A DNA stretch of 64,000 bases, from the NCBI GenBank assembly GCA_964504915.1, contig CAZDFH010000004.1, forward strand, positions 81,903 through 145,902, read 5' to 3'. The translations under genes and the position numbers were made by a program. A model generated the notes under the pieces. That model did not search any database. It was not told where the DNA came from and was given only the letters and a program-made list of their open reading frames with translations. Within the stretch, counting starts at the first letter, position 1. Every line of letters starts with the position of its first letter. Below are positions 9,239 to 16,773 of the stretch, piece after piece. This DNA is from CAJBLF01 sp964504915. Its GTDB lineage: Bacteria; Patescibacteriota; Gracilibacteria; Absconditabacterales; Absconditicoccaceae.

Positions 9239-11020
9239 ATGTTTTACTTGAAAGTTACTCAACTTACCAAATCATATACCTCCAAAGTCCTTGTAGATCA
9301 TGTAGACTTTACTATTTCCAAAGGACAAAAAATTGCACTCGTTGCCAAAAATGGCGCAGGGAAATCTACGCTGCTCAAATTATTGATGAAAGAAATAGAC
9401 CTGACGGACTGAGAAATTGAATGGAGAGAAGGAGTCCGTATTGGCTACCTGTCCCAAGATGTTCGTCTAGACGACAGCAAAACTGTTCGTGAATTTCTCT
9501 TTGATTTTGATACGACGGCCGAGCGAGAGCAAGAAGTCGAGCTGAATATTGCGATTAATAAGCTTCGCATTACACCGTATTTAGATCAAAATATTTGATC
9601 ATTATCTGGATGAGAAAAAAAGCGCGTCGCATTAACGAAGGTTCTGATGTGAGATCCTGAGATGTTGATTCTTGATGAGCCGACCAATCATTTAGACTTG
9701 GACATGATAGAACGGTTAGAGCGATATCTAAAAACTCAGCATACGACCTTACTTATGGTGACGCATGATAGATATTTCTTGGAGCGTGTCTGTACCTGAA
9801 TTTTTGAATTGCATAGAGGGAAGATTATAGATTTTCCTGGAAATTATTCGTATTACTTAGAGCAAAAAGCGATCCGTGAAGAAAATGAAAAGATAGAAGT
9901 CCATAAATTTAAACAGCTGTATAGGAGAGAGCTCAACTGGATGCGTAGAGCGCCTGGAGCGAGGCAGACTAAGGCGAATTTTAGGATTGGCAGATTTGGT
10001 GAGATTGATGAAAGCTATGCTGAGCGCAAAGATTTATTATTAGGTGATCAGAAAAAATTATCGCTTTCAGTAGAAGCGAGACCACTCTGAGGAAAGATTC
10101 TCAAACTCAAACATATCAAAAAAGCCTTCTGACAAAAAATACTTCTGACTGACTTCTCGCATGAATTTCGCCACAACGAACGTATTGGCATTATCGGAAA
10201 AAACGGTGTCGGCAAGTCTACCTTTGTTCGTATGATTATCGGTGAAGAGCCAGTGGACGCGTGACAAATTCAGACGGGGGAAACGGTGGTGTTTGGCCAT
10301 TATCAGCAGAAGGAAATTCATTTCCCAGACGATAAGAGAGTGATAGATATTGTCCATGATCGTCATCTGTTGGAACAATTTCTTTTTCCACCATCACAGC
10401 AGCATATGTTCGCAGAGAAATTAAGCGGCTGAGAAAAAAGAAGATTATATCTGCTGACGATACTACAAAATAATCCAAATTTTCTTATCTTAGATGAACC
10501 GACGAATGATTTAGATCTGGTAACTATTTGAGTACTGGAAGAATTTCTCATGGGATTTAAAGGCTGCTTGATTGTGGTGTCTCATGATAGATTCTTTATG
10601 GATAGAATTACGGATCACTTGTTTATCTTGGAATGAGATGGAGTCGTGAAAGATTTTTGGGGAACGTATAGCGAGTATAAACTCGCAATTGAAGATTGAA
10701 AGAAATGATCGGGGGACGCTAACAAACCCACCCCAAACCCTTTATCCACGAAGGTGGGCTCCCTTAACAGGGCGGGGAATAAACCTATTGAGGCCGAAGA
10801 AACAAAGAAAAAATTATCTTATATGGAAAGAAGAGAATTGGATATATTAGCCAAGGAGATACATGAATTGGAGAAGCAGAGAGATGAGATTAACAATATC
10901 TTTCAGCGTGCGGATATTGCCTATGATGATATTAGATTGCTCTCTGAAGAACTTGGAAAAATCGTTCGTTTATTAGAACAGAAAGAGTATAGATGGTTTG
11001 AATTGAGCGCGAGAGAATAA
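9239..11020 (+). CDS. uup: ABC-F ATPase, Uup-like, with C-terminal coiled coil
   Basis: 593 residues. Cassette 1: AKNGAGKST Walker A, LSGGEKKRVAL signature, Walker B MLILDEPTNHLD, switch VTHDRYF. The usual ABC-F linker follows (near ANFRIGRFGEID). Cassette 2: GKNGVGKST, LSGGEKRRLYL, FLILDEPTNDLD, VVSHDRFF. The C-terminal 90 residues form a charged coiled coil (YMERRELDILAKEIHELEKQ), as in Uup. About 12 TGA codons give Gly, including those in both signature motifs. Reading through TGA joins the coiled coil to the ATPase across a segment (10710-10786) derived from the dispersed repeat. The ATG at 9239 is preferred over 9185, which lies in the repeat. The Uup subfamily call rests on the tail and is less sure than ABC-F. 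Confidence 0.9.
10710..10786. repeat. Partial dispersed repeat embedded in an ABC-F gene
   Basis: It begins CGGGGGACGCTAACAAACCC, matching the left end of copy 2, then diverges (AAACCCTTTATCC, GGTGGGCTCCCTTAACAGGG). It is translated in frame as a Pro/Asn/Gly-rich linker (SGDANKPTPNPLSTK) between ABC cassette 2 and the coiled coil of the gene at 9239-11020. The low-complexity linker has no counterpart expected in Uup. Confidence 0.75.
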
Positions 11021-11025
11021 AAAAA

Positions 11026-11056
11026 ATGGAAAATGGAAAATGGAAGATGGAAGATT
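11026..11056. repeat. Short tandem repeat, TGGAARA units
   Basis: Four copies of a 7-bp unit (TGGAAAA, TGGAAAA, TGGAAGA, TGGAAGA) sit just after the ABC-F stop and before the exonuclease gene. Too short to call anything but a microsatellite. Confidence 0.8.
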
Positions 11057-11077
11057 ATTTTATTGTTCAATATTGTC

Positions 11078-11635
11078 ATGATTAAGAGGAAATGAAAATC
11101 AGTGTTATTTATCGATACCGAGACGACTGGACTTTCTGCGACAGATCAGATCTTGCAGTTCGCTGCGATTTATGGGATTTTTGATGGGAAGAAATTCCAT
11201 GAAGAGGCGAGGATTAATCAATATATTAATATTACGACTAAGATAAATTATTTTGCTCAGATGGTTCACTGAATAAGCGCCAAGCATGTTGCGAAGTATG
11301 ATTATATCGAAACCTATATTGATGAATTTCTAGAGTACATTGATAAATCTGATCATGTGATCGGGCATAATATTTCCTTTGATATCAGAATGCTCCAGCA
11401 AGAATGTCAGAGAATAGATAAATGTTATAATTGGGAAAGGATCAAGACTTTTTGTACGATGAAAGATATTAATCATATCAAGGACTTGCCAAAAAAGAGA
11501 CCAAGACTTGGTTTATTGTATTCGCATTTGTTTGGGAAGGAGATCAAAAATGCTCATGATGCGATGGCTGATATTCAGGCGACGAAAGATTGTTTCGTGG
11601 AATTGGCCAAGAGAGGAGATATTACATTGGAATAA
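11078..11635 (+). CDS. DnaQ-like 3'-5' exonuclease
   Basis: 185 residues from ATG 11078. Exo I motif FIDTETTGLS (Asp and Glu metal ligands, about residues 10-17), Exo II VIGHNISFDIRML (about 92-104), Exo III HDAMADIQATKDCF near the C-terminus (His and Asp ligands), so all DEDDh catalytic residues are present. Such stand-alone proteins serve as the proofreading epsilon subunit or in RNA/DNA trimming. Without TGA=Gly (11093-11095 and the Gly in MVHGIS) the catalytic Exo I motif would be lost. A 7-bp tandem repeat precedes it. Confidence 0.9.
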
Positions 11636-11710
11636 GCCTTTTGATAATTTGCAAAATGGCTCTATCTGGATATACTTATGATACTATTTTATGTCATACT
11701 ATTATTCGTT

Positions 11711-12496
11711 ATGAATAATAATCACCCAGGGACCATTACACCTTCAATTGCCGATTTTGATTTTGATAAGAAACCTAATAAACCATTAGTCGCTGATTTT
11801 GATTTTGATAAGAGATGTGTCATCCCAGAAAAAAAATCACTTGCCGAAGCTCTTGGGGGAAAACTTTTTGATCTTCCTGTGATAGATAAGCATATGCCTT
11901 TCAAAGAAAGGATAGATGCTTTGTTCGCTACACATGTCTTATATGAAAGTCCAGAAGGCAAAAGATATATACCTCAGACACAATGAAGGATGGCAGTAAT
12001 TGCTAACCTTAACGGTGTTAAAATTCCCTTTTATCAAAGTAGTAAAGGAACTGATGGTAAGAATGTTGGTAAACGGTATCCTTTCTTTGGTAATAAAGAT
12101 ATATGATGCCGGCTCATTAAATGAGATGGAGGTAATGGGTATGATATCCCTGAGATTAAACAAATGATGGATTATCTAGATGACGTCTTACCCGAATACC
12201 TTATTGATACACTTCTAATCGGGGGCGAAAGAGACTTATTTAGCCGTCCATCATTTTTTTCTACTACTGGTGAATTGCAAAGGACCGATCCTACACTATG
12301 GAAACAATATCTTCTTCATCCTGTGGATGCTTGAAAGTATATGGCTAAAATTTTGAATTATGACATTAATTCTGCTCCAACTGAATCACAAGATGAAGGT
12401 GCATACGCATTTGTACAAGACAGAGTCGCTGACATCAAAAAGAAGCTAAAACTAAAAACAGATATCCATGATATGGAAGACGATTTTGCTAAATAA
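11711..12496 (+). CDS. Hypothetical protein with duplicated ADFDFDK motif
   Basis: 261 residues from ATG 11711 (MNNNHPG) to TAA 12496. An upstream in-frame ATG (11678) would add a short hydrophobic leader, but I prefer 11711. Near the N-terminus IADFDFDKK and VADFDFDKR form a tandem motif about 15 residues apart, then a Lys/Ala segment. The rest is mixed alpha/beta with a YDIPEIKQMMDYLDDVLPEY helix and an acidic C-terminus (DIHDMEDDFAK). TGA encodes several glycines (e.g. 11984). Family not recognised. Confidence 0.65.
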
Positions 12497-12508
12497 ATAT
12501 GTATAACT

Positions 12509-12538
12509 AAAAAAATGAGCGTTGCCCCTCATTTTTTG
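12509..12538 (+). terminator. Intrinsic terminator
   Basis: AAAAAATGAG pairs with CTCATTTTTT around CGTTGCCC, 13 bp after the stop at 12496. Confidence 0.85.
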
Positions 12539-12648
12539 CTGTATAGGGAAACATTGTGATACTTAGGATATCTCTGAGATTATATTTGTTGTGATTTTAC
12601 TTCCTTTTGGATATACAGTATAAGATATTTTATTTTGATTTTTTGCTT

Positions 12649-12945
12649 ATGCGATTTGTCTATATGGTGAGATGTAGTGATGAGACGCTCTATACTGGCA
12701 TTGCCAAAGATTTGGAGAAAAGAATCTCTGATCACAATATGTCCAGTGTCGGAGCGAAGTACACGAAGAGTAGACGTCCCGTGACATTAGTCCGACATAA
12801 AAAAGTCAAAGACAGAAATACTGCGAGTAAAGAAGAGTTGCGTATCAAGGCATTGGGGAGAGCGAAGAAAGAAGAAATAGTCCATCTTAAAAAGAAAAAA
12901 TATCTTTCCTGGTCTGGCTTGACTTCTCGTAGAAAGTCGGTATAA
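12649..12945 (+). CDS. GIY-YIG nuclease-like protein (UPF0213 type)
   Basis: 98 residues. Starts MRFVYMVRCSDETLYTGIAK, the V-Y and Y-T-G of the GIY-YIG core, followed by DLEKRISDHN, GAKYTKSRRPV and EELRIKALGRAKKEEIV, which is the conserved order of small UPF0213/COG2827 proteins. Typical length is 80-100 residues. The upstream in-frame ATG at 12607 adds a hydrophobic leader absent from the family, so 12649 is chosen. Function in the family is poorly known, presumably structure-specific DNA cleavage. The gene contains no TGA. Confidence 0.85.
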   Translation: MRFVYMVRCSDETLYTGIAKDLEKRISDHNMSSVGAKYTKSRRPVTLVRHKKVKDRNTASKEELRIKALGRAKKEEIVHLKKKKYLSWSGLTSRRKSV

Positions 12946-12974
12946 ATTCTCAGTAAACCAAACCCAAACGACTT

Positions 12975-13598
12975 ATGAAAAAATTTTTTTTGTTCCTCGC
13001 AATTGTTATTTCTTTATGTTCCTGCAAGCATGATGATCCTCCCAAACCCAAACCGTTTGGTGATTGTCCTACCAATACTACCAATGTGTATTGGGAGGCC
13101 TTTATTGGCCTTCAAGATTGGCAGTTTTTGGCTTATGGCCATGATGGGGATATCGGCATTCCTACTGGAGGTGCCGTAGCCACCAATATCTGCACAGACT
13201 GCTTGTGGTCCATTTACGATGGGCATGACGGTGGATACAATGACTATTATCAGGTCATCCCTTCTGATACCGCTATGCGATTTACTTGGAAAAACAATCT
13301 GCTCTGTTGTATTGAGCTCTTTCCTAAGTGGCACGGTCCAACAGAACGTGGTGTGCGTATGGGGGATGGTTTGGATTTCTTCCTGACCAAGTATCCTCCT
13401 CCGTATTTCAATCCCATGGTAGATTCCACTACTTATGTCAGCCATCAGACTGGCGTTGACGTAGTTGCTGAATTTACCAGTAAAATTCCTACTATCGGGA
13501 AGTTGAAAAAGTTGCAGCTCACCAGAGTCCCATGACATTTTTTACTTTTAGGCCCCTGCATGCAGGGGCTTAATTGTTTTACATTTTTTTCCTTTTAG
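12975..13598 (+). CDS. Predicted lipoprotein, possibly acquired; TGA near its end
   Basis: Starts MKKFFLFLAIVISLCSCKHD, a type II signal peptide with lipobox L-C-S-C, then a Pro/Lys-rich spacer and a Cys-containing secreted domain (TNICTDCLW, NNLLCCIELF). Codons up to 13532 contain no TGA, and the gene is richer in GC than its neighbours. A TGA occurs at 13533-13535, 16 bp before a perfect GC-rich terminator (13552-13580). Read as Gly it extends the protein by 21 residues through that hairpin to TAG at 13598; read as stop it would give a 186-residue protein with standard gene architecture. The coordinates follow the local code. Style of the lipobox suggests a Bacteroidota-like donor (inference). 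Confidence 0.75.
13552..13580 (+). terminator. Intrinsic terminator of lipoprotein gene
   Basis: A perfect palindrome GCCCCTGCATGCAGGGGC followed by TTAATTGTTTT. Under TGA=Gly it lies inside the reading frame of the preceding gene. Confidence 0.85.
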
Positions 13599-13599
13599 C

Positions 13600-13626
13600 A
13601 AAAGGATGAGAAATTCATCTCATCCC
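13600..13626 (-). terminator. Intrinsic terminator of csp copy 2
   Basis: On the minus strand GGATGAG / CTCATCC is followed by TTTTG, 25 bp past the TAG of the csp gene. Confidence 0.75.
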
Positions 13627-13650
13627 TTAGCTGTCTATTATTGTAGTAGA

Positions 13651-13848
13651 CTAGATCTTTTCTACATTTATTGCATTTAGTCCTTTTTCTGACTCTTGTG
13701 TTTCATATTGTACTCTATCGTTTTCAACGATTGATACACCATTTGCCAATCCAGACATGTGTACGAATACGTCTTTTGTACCATCGTCAGGAGTAATAAA
13801 ACCAAATCATTTAACTGTGTTGAAGAACTTTACTGTACCATTAGACAT
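13651..13848 (-). CDS. cspA: Cold-shock protein (CspA family), copy 2
   Basis: 65 residues, MSNGTVKFFNTVKGFGFITP at the start, so RNP1 K-G-F-G-F-I with TGA for the first Gly and RNP2 DVFVHM. It differs from copy 1 at about a dozen positions, mostly in the C-terminal half. Same stop codon (TAG), same leader palindrome and same promoter layout. Expected role: RNA chaperone at low temperature or in stationary phase. Confidence 0.95.
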
Positions 13849-13875
13849 TGTAATGTTGAAAAAAATAATAAAATG

Positions 13876-13924
13876 TGAGTTAGTAACTCAATAATGAGTA
13901 TATCTTTATCACACAGATAAGCAA
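13876..13924 (-). promoter_or_regulatory. Promoter and palindromic leader of csp copy 2
   Basis: Minus strand TTGCTT (13924-13919) and TATACT (13902-13897) with 16-bp spacing; leader palindrome TGAGTTAGTAACTCA at 13876-13890, matching that of copy 1. Confidence 0.6.
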
Positions 13925-14017
13925 GAGAATCTTCTCGCTGTCTTTTGGTGTCTAAATCGAGGAGAAGTGGTGTATATAGAGATTTCCCCCTTCTACATTC
14001 TTATTCTTCATTCGTAG

Positions 14018-14038
14018 AAAAATTTGTAAAATTTTTCT
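14018..14038 (-). terminator. Probable terminator of tmRNA
   Basis: AAAAATTT TAC AAATTTTT directly follows the mature tmRNA 3' end on the minus strand. The stem is AT-only, so strength is uncertain. Confidence 0.5.
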
Positions 14039-14039
14039 T

Positions 14040-14425
14040 TGGAGGTGATGGGCAACGATCCCATGTCTAAAAGGCATACGTAACAATTTCTACCACAATA
14101 GTTTATCTATTAGCTACAGATTTTTTGAGTTATTAGTACGAGCTACGTTAGCCAACAAACAGGCGTAGGTTTTTGTCCTAACAACTTTATGCGTTCCTAC
14201 TTAGTCGCCTCGTGGATAGTAGGAGTCTCACAACGAGGATGGTTACTGTCTATCTAGGCGAAAGCGTTAGTTAAAACACTTTGTCTGATGAGACCAGCTC
14301 TAGCTAGGCTAGAAGTTGTTGTTTTAGCATTTTCAGCTGTGATCGATTATTTTAAACTCGGTACGATCATCGAATAGTGGCGGTCATTACCTATGGAGTC
14401 CTTCTATCAAATCCAAGACACCCCC
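14040..14425 (-). ncRNA. ssrA: Transfer-messenger RNA (ssrA)
   Basis: The 5' end GGGGGTG pairs with CACCTCC before the final A, giving a 7-bp acceptor stem with a G3-U70 wobble, the alanine identity element. The T-arm is TGGG-ATCGTTG-CCCA. The CCA end is not encoded. The tag frame occupies 14337-14254: resume codon GCT, then 27 residues beginning AENAKTTTSS and ending SVLTNAFA, stopped by TAG. The tail (N-A-F-A) fits the degradation-tag rule of a hydrophobic, Ala-ending C-terminus. tmRNA with SmpB rescues stalled ribosomes. The tag is long compared with the 10-residue E. coli tag. A promoter lies at 14512-14539. Confidence 0.93.
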
Positions 14426-14511
14426 ATTGGCTTCTGGCGAAGAATGTACAAATACTCAAATTTTCGAATATCCAAATCTCCCAGAATCTCTATTAGAGAT
14501 AGAGTCTACTT

Positions 14512-14539
14512 ACTATAAAGATTTGCTGAGAAAATTCAA
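14512..14539 (-). promoter_or_regulatory. Promoter for tmRNA
   Basis: Minus strand TTGAAT (14539-14534) and TATAGT (14517-14512), 16-bp spacer, about 85 bp before the mature tmRNA 5' end, which implies a 5' precursor trimmed by RNase P. The surrounding AATCCACACCTTGA and TCAGCA are repeated almost exactly at 15060-15080. Confidence 0.6.
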
Positions 14540-14577
14540 GGTGTGGATTGAATATTCATCTTTCTTCTTTATGCAGA

Positions 14578-14604
14578 AAATCTTGAATACATGATTCAAG
14601 ATTT
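14578..14604. repeat. Inverted repeat, 11-bp arms
   Basis: AAATCTTGAAT / ATTCAAGATTT with loop ACATG, just after the stop of the minus-strand gene at 14615. No clear T-tract follows on either side, so it is a stable hairpin that may serve as an RNA 3' end or a protein site. Confidence 0.6.
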
Positions 14605-14614
14605 CCAGTGATTA

Positions 14615-14989
14615 TTATTCTTCGCGATAGTATGCTGTGCAGGTACTATCGTATAGAGTCGGTATGATAACCTCAGTATCTCCTAGAAAAAGAGGCTGGG
14701 GGGTTTCGGACAGATACTGATCAGGGATCAAATATCTATATTCTTGATGATTCTCTTCGTCGGTTAGACAAAGGAAACAGTCATTGAATCTGTCCTCAAC
14801 CACTTTTAGTAAGAACAACTTACTATCCGTGGTTTCCGTCTCGAACTTAATTTTTTTCCCCATCTCTTCAATGGGCTGCCAATACTGCAAATCAAACTCA
14901 GCGAGTTCAATTTTTTCGTCTAAGGCATACAGCTGTTTTACTTCGCAATATGCGAAGGATCCATTTGTCTCTTGCATAAACTTAATCAT
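14615..14989 (-). CDS. Hypothetical protein
   Basis: 124 residues, ATG at 14989 to TAA at 14615. Acidic (many Glu/Asp), beta-rich with a Y-W-Q-P-I-E-E-M-G segment near residue 40 and C-F-L-C-L-T-D-E-E-N near 70. No signal peptide or membrane helix. There is no TGA codon in frame. A promoter similar to that of tmRNA lies about 55 bp upstream. Family not recognised. Confidence 0.7.
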   Translation of the reverse strand: MIKFMQETNGSFAYCEVKQLYALDEKIELAEFDLQYWQPIEEMGKKIKFETETTDSKLFLLKVVEDRFNDCFLCLTDEENHQEYRYLIPDQYLSETPQPLFLGDTEVIIPTLYDSTCTAYYREE

Positions 14990-15045
14990 TTTTTTTGTGT
15001 TTAACGTGCATTATTGCTCGTTAGGGCAACTTTTGTTGCTTGGGC

Positions 15046-15076
15046 TATATACTACTTATCTGCTGAGGAAAATCAA
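15046..15076 (-). promoter_or_regulatory. Probable promoter, same block as tmRNA promoter
   Basis: Minus strand TTGATT (15076-15071) and TATATA (15051-15046). Spacing of 19 bp is long; AGTATA at 17 bp is an alternative. The upstream block CAATCCACACCTTGA matches the tmRNA promoter region. Confidence 0.45.
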
Positions 15077-15147
15077 GGTGTGGATTGTGAAAAAACGTCA
15101 GGTTTGAGGCCCAACGTTTCTGTAGATGTTCGTGAAAAAATTCAGAT

Positions 15148-15603
15148 TTATTTTTTCTTCAAAGGTGTGTATTTAGATTTGTCAAAAGCAAGGATAGGGA
15201 TGAATACGATTTTTACTAACCATATTCCTAAGCCATAAATTGCTGGTTTCTGGAATCTTACTGCGATTCTAAAAAAGTTTATAATCATCAAGATGCCAAA
15301 TACTGGTGGAATTAAAATCCATAGAAAATTCCATCCTGATCGACCTCCGAGTTTGAACATGAGATATCGATTGTAAAATGGGATCAAAATTCCTCGTCCT
15401 GGTAAACTAGCTTTCTCAAATACTCTCCATCGAGAAATGATCATAAATACGACGATGGCTAAGAAGATAACCATTCGGACGACAAACATACCACCGAGCA
15501 ATGTTCACAATATGCCACCAAGCATATTGCTGATTTGTCACATAGCCTCTGGGCTAATACTTCATGTAGTAACGGCACCAGAAAATTCAAAAGCGAAATT
15601 CAT
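15148..15603 (-). CDS. DUF5684-like membrane protein
   Basis: 151 residues from ATG 15603 to TAA 15148. Three in-frame TGA codons (Gly) in the first 40 residues hide the true start under the standard code. A hydrophobic helix near residues 37-55 is followed by GRGILIPFYNRYLMFKLGGR, then two further helices (WILIPPVFGILMIINF, IYGLGIWLVKIVFIPILAF). The pattern P-x-Y-N-x-Y-x-x-x-x-x-x-G-R and the W-x-L-I-P helix are those of DUF5684-type membrane proteins of unknown function, often next to signal peptidase genes in other bacteria. Confidence 0.65.
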
Positions 15604-15685
15604 TATTGCGTGATAATGAAATAAAAATGACTGATTTTAACCTACGTTTTTTGTTTTTTATTGCAAGAGCTTGTGGTTCCAAAAG

Positions 15686-15714
15686 TTGACTTTCTTTGAT
15701 GTCTTGAGTATAAT
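15686..15714 (+). promoter_or_regulatory. Strong sigma-70-like promoter
   Basis: TTGACT (15686-15691), a 17-bp spacer, TATAAT (15709-15714). Transcription would start near 15721, just ahead of the gene at 15740, so the leader is very short. Confidence 0.8.
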
Positions 15715-15739
15715 AGAGATGTTTATATATATCATTGCT

Positions 15740-16315
15740 ATGCAAGATAGTTGACCTTCTGTAGAATCTCTTGAGCAGACATCTGCTCTCAATTCACTTT
15801 CCTATGCCCAAGGCAATATGGATAAGCTTTTTGATGTCCTATCTCTTGATGATATGTCTTTGCAATTTGAATTTCTCAAATTAAAGGATCCCATCAAATG
15901 GTTGCAGGATGTAACCAATAATTTCATCTATACTTTGCCTTGATGATATAAATGGGATCTTGTACTGACCAAGACGGATGCAGAAAGTAAAGAGTATATC
16001 AATGCTGTCCATGAGGTATTTACCTCATTGGGTATTGATGAAAAAAACTTTATATTGCGTATGCATAAGAGAGAAGAACTTGTTACACTTTTTATGAATT
16101 ATTACGATGATTTTGCAAAAGATCGTGAATGATTTGACGCCATGCAAAGAGGTTTTGTTAGACGACATAAGCTCCCCAAGCACGTGTTGTATAAAGATCC
16201 GAACAAGGTGTATGAGAAGGTATACAGTCAGATATATGCTATTGATGAACTCTGTAAAAATATTTACTTAGGTCTGAGAAAGAAATGATATACGCATAGT
16301 GCTTTGTGTGCATAA
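15740..16315 (+). CDS. Hypothetical helical protein
   Basis: 191 residues from ATG 15740 (MQDSGPSVES) to TAA 16315. ATG at 15719 in the same frame lies at the predicted transcription start and would add seven residues (MFIYIIA). Mostly helical with Leu/Phe/Tyr-rich segments (LFDVLSLDDMSLQFEFLKL; VHEVFTSLGIDEKNFILRM) and a basic C-terminus (GFVRRHKLPKHVLYKDPNK). Seven TGA codons are read as Gly, two of them adjacent. No family recognised. A terminator follows. Confidence 0.7.
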
Positions 16316-16341
16316 TTCTCCAACTTGTATTGAAAATACAT

Positions 16342-16373
16342 TCATCTATCACTATAAGATAGGTGATTTTTAT
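16342..16373 (+). terminator. Intrinsic terminator
   Basis: TCATCTATC / GATAGGTGA stem with loop ACTATAA and a following TTTTTATTT tract; just upstream of the mscL-like start. Confidence 0.7.
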
Positions 16374-16389
16374 TTATTATTTTTTTCTT

Positions 16390-16692
16390 ATGTTCAAAGA
16401 ATTTATGGCTTTCTTGAGTCAGTATAATGTCGTAGGTATCGCAGTCTGACTACTTGTGGCTACCAAGGCTGGTGAATTGGTAAAAGGGTTGATCGATGAT
16501 CTTATTACCCCATTATTGCTTAGTCCCGTCCTCAAAAAATTGAAATTGAAAAATATAGAAGAATTGTCTTATAGGGGAGTATTGTATGGTAAAGTGATTT
16601 CTACCTTGATAGATTTTACGATTACTGCATTTCTAATTTTCTTGATCATCAGATATGCTCATGTAGCTGTTGTAAGTGCACCTATCAAATAG
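16390..16692 (+). CDS. mscL: MscL-family mechanosensitive channel
   Basis: 100 residues. MFKEFMAFLSQYNVVGIAVG begins with the amphipathic N-terminal helix and the N-V-V-x-x-A-V-G start of TM1 seen in MscL; VKGLIDDLITPLL corresponds to the conserved V-x-x-L-V-D-D-I-I-x-P end of TM1. TM2 is STLIDFTITAFLIFLIIRYA. The cytoplasmic C-terminal helix is nearly absent (ends SAPIK), so the protein is shorter than the 130-150 residues usual. The one TGA encodes the Gly of AVG in TM1. Role: osmotic-shock release valve in the membrane. Confidence 0.8.
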
Positions 16693-16693
16693 A

Positions 16694-16760
16694 TATGAGA
16701 TTTGAGATATGAGATTTGAGATATCTTTTTTCTCATGTCTTACGTCTCCTGTCTTACGTC
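16694..16760. repeat. Low-complexity direct and inverted repeats
   Basis: ATATGAGATTTGAG occurs twice in tandem and GTCTTACGTCT occurs twice shortly after. It lies in the space between the convergent mscL-like and dnaG genes and has no visible gene. Confidence 0.6.
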
Positions 16761-16773
16761 TTATGCTTATTTT

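Noticed and set aside
10754..11020. Separate small coiled-coil gene after the ABC-F gene
   Set aside because: It is in frame with the ABC-F gene once TGA is read as Gly and matches the Uup C-terminal coiled coil.
13014..13538. 174-residue minus-strand reading frame opposite the lipoprotein
   Set aside because: The plus frame has a perfect lipoprotein signal peptide and a terminator; the minus frame has neither start context nor domain.
14578..14604. Terminator for the gene at 14615
   Set aside because: The stem is perfect, but no T-tract follows on either strand; kept as an inverted repeat only.
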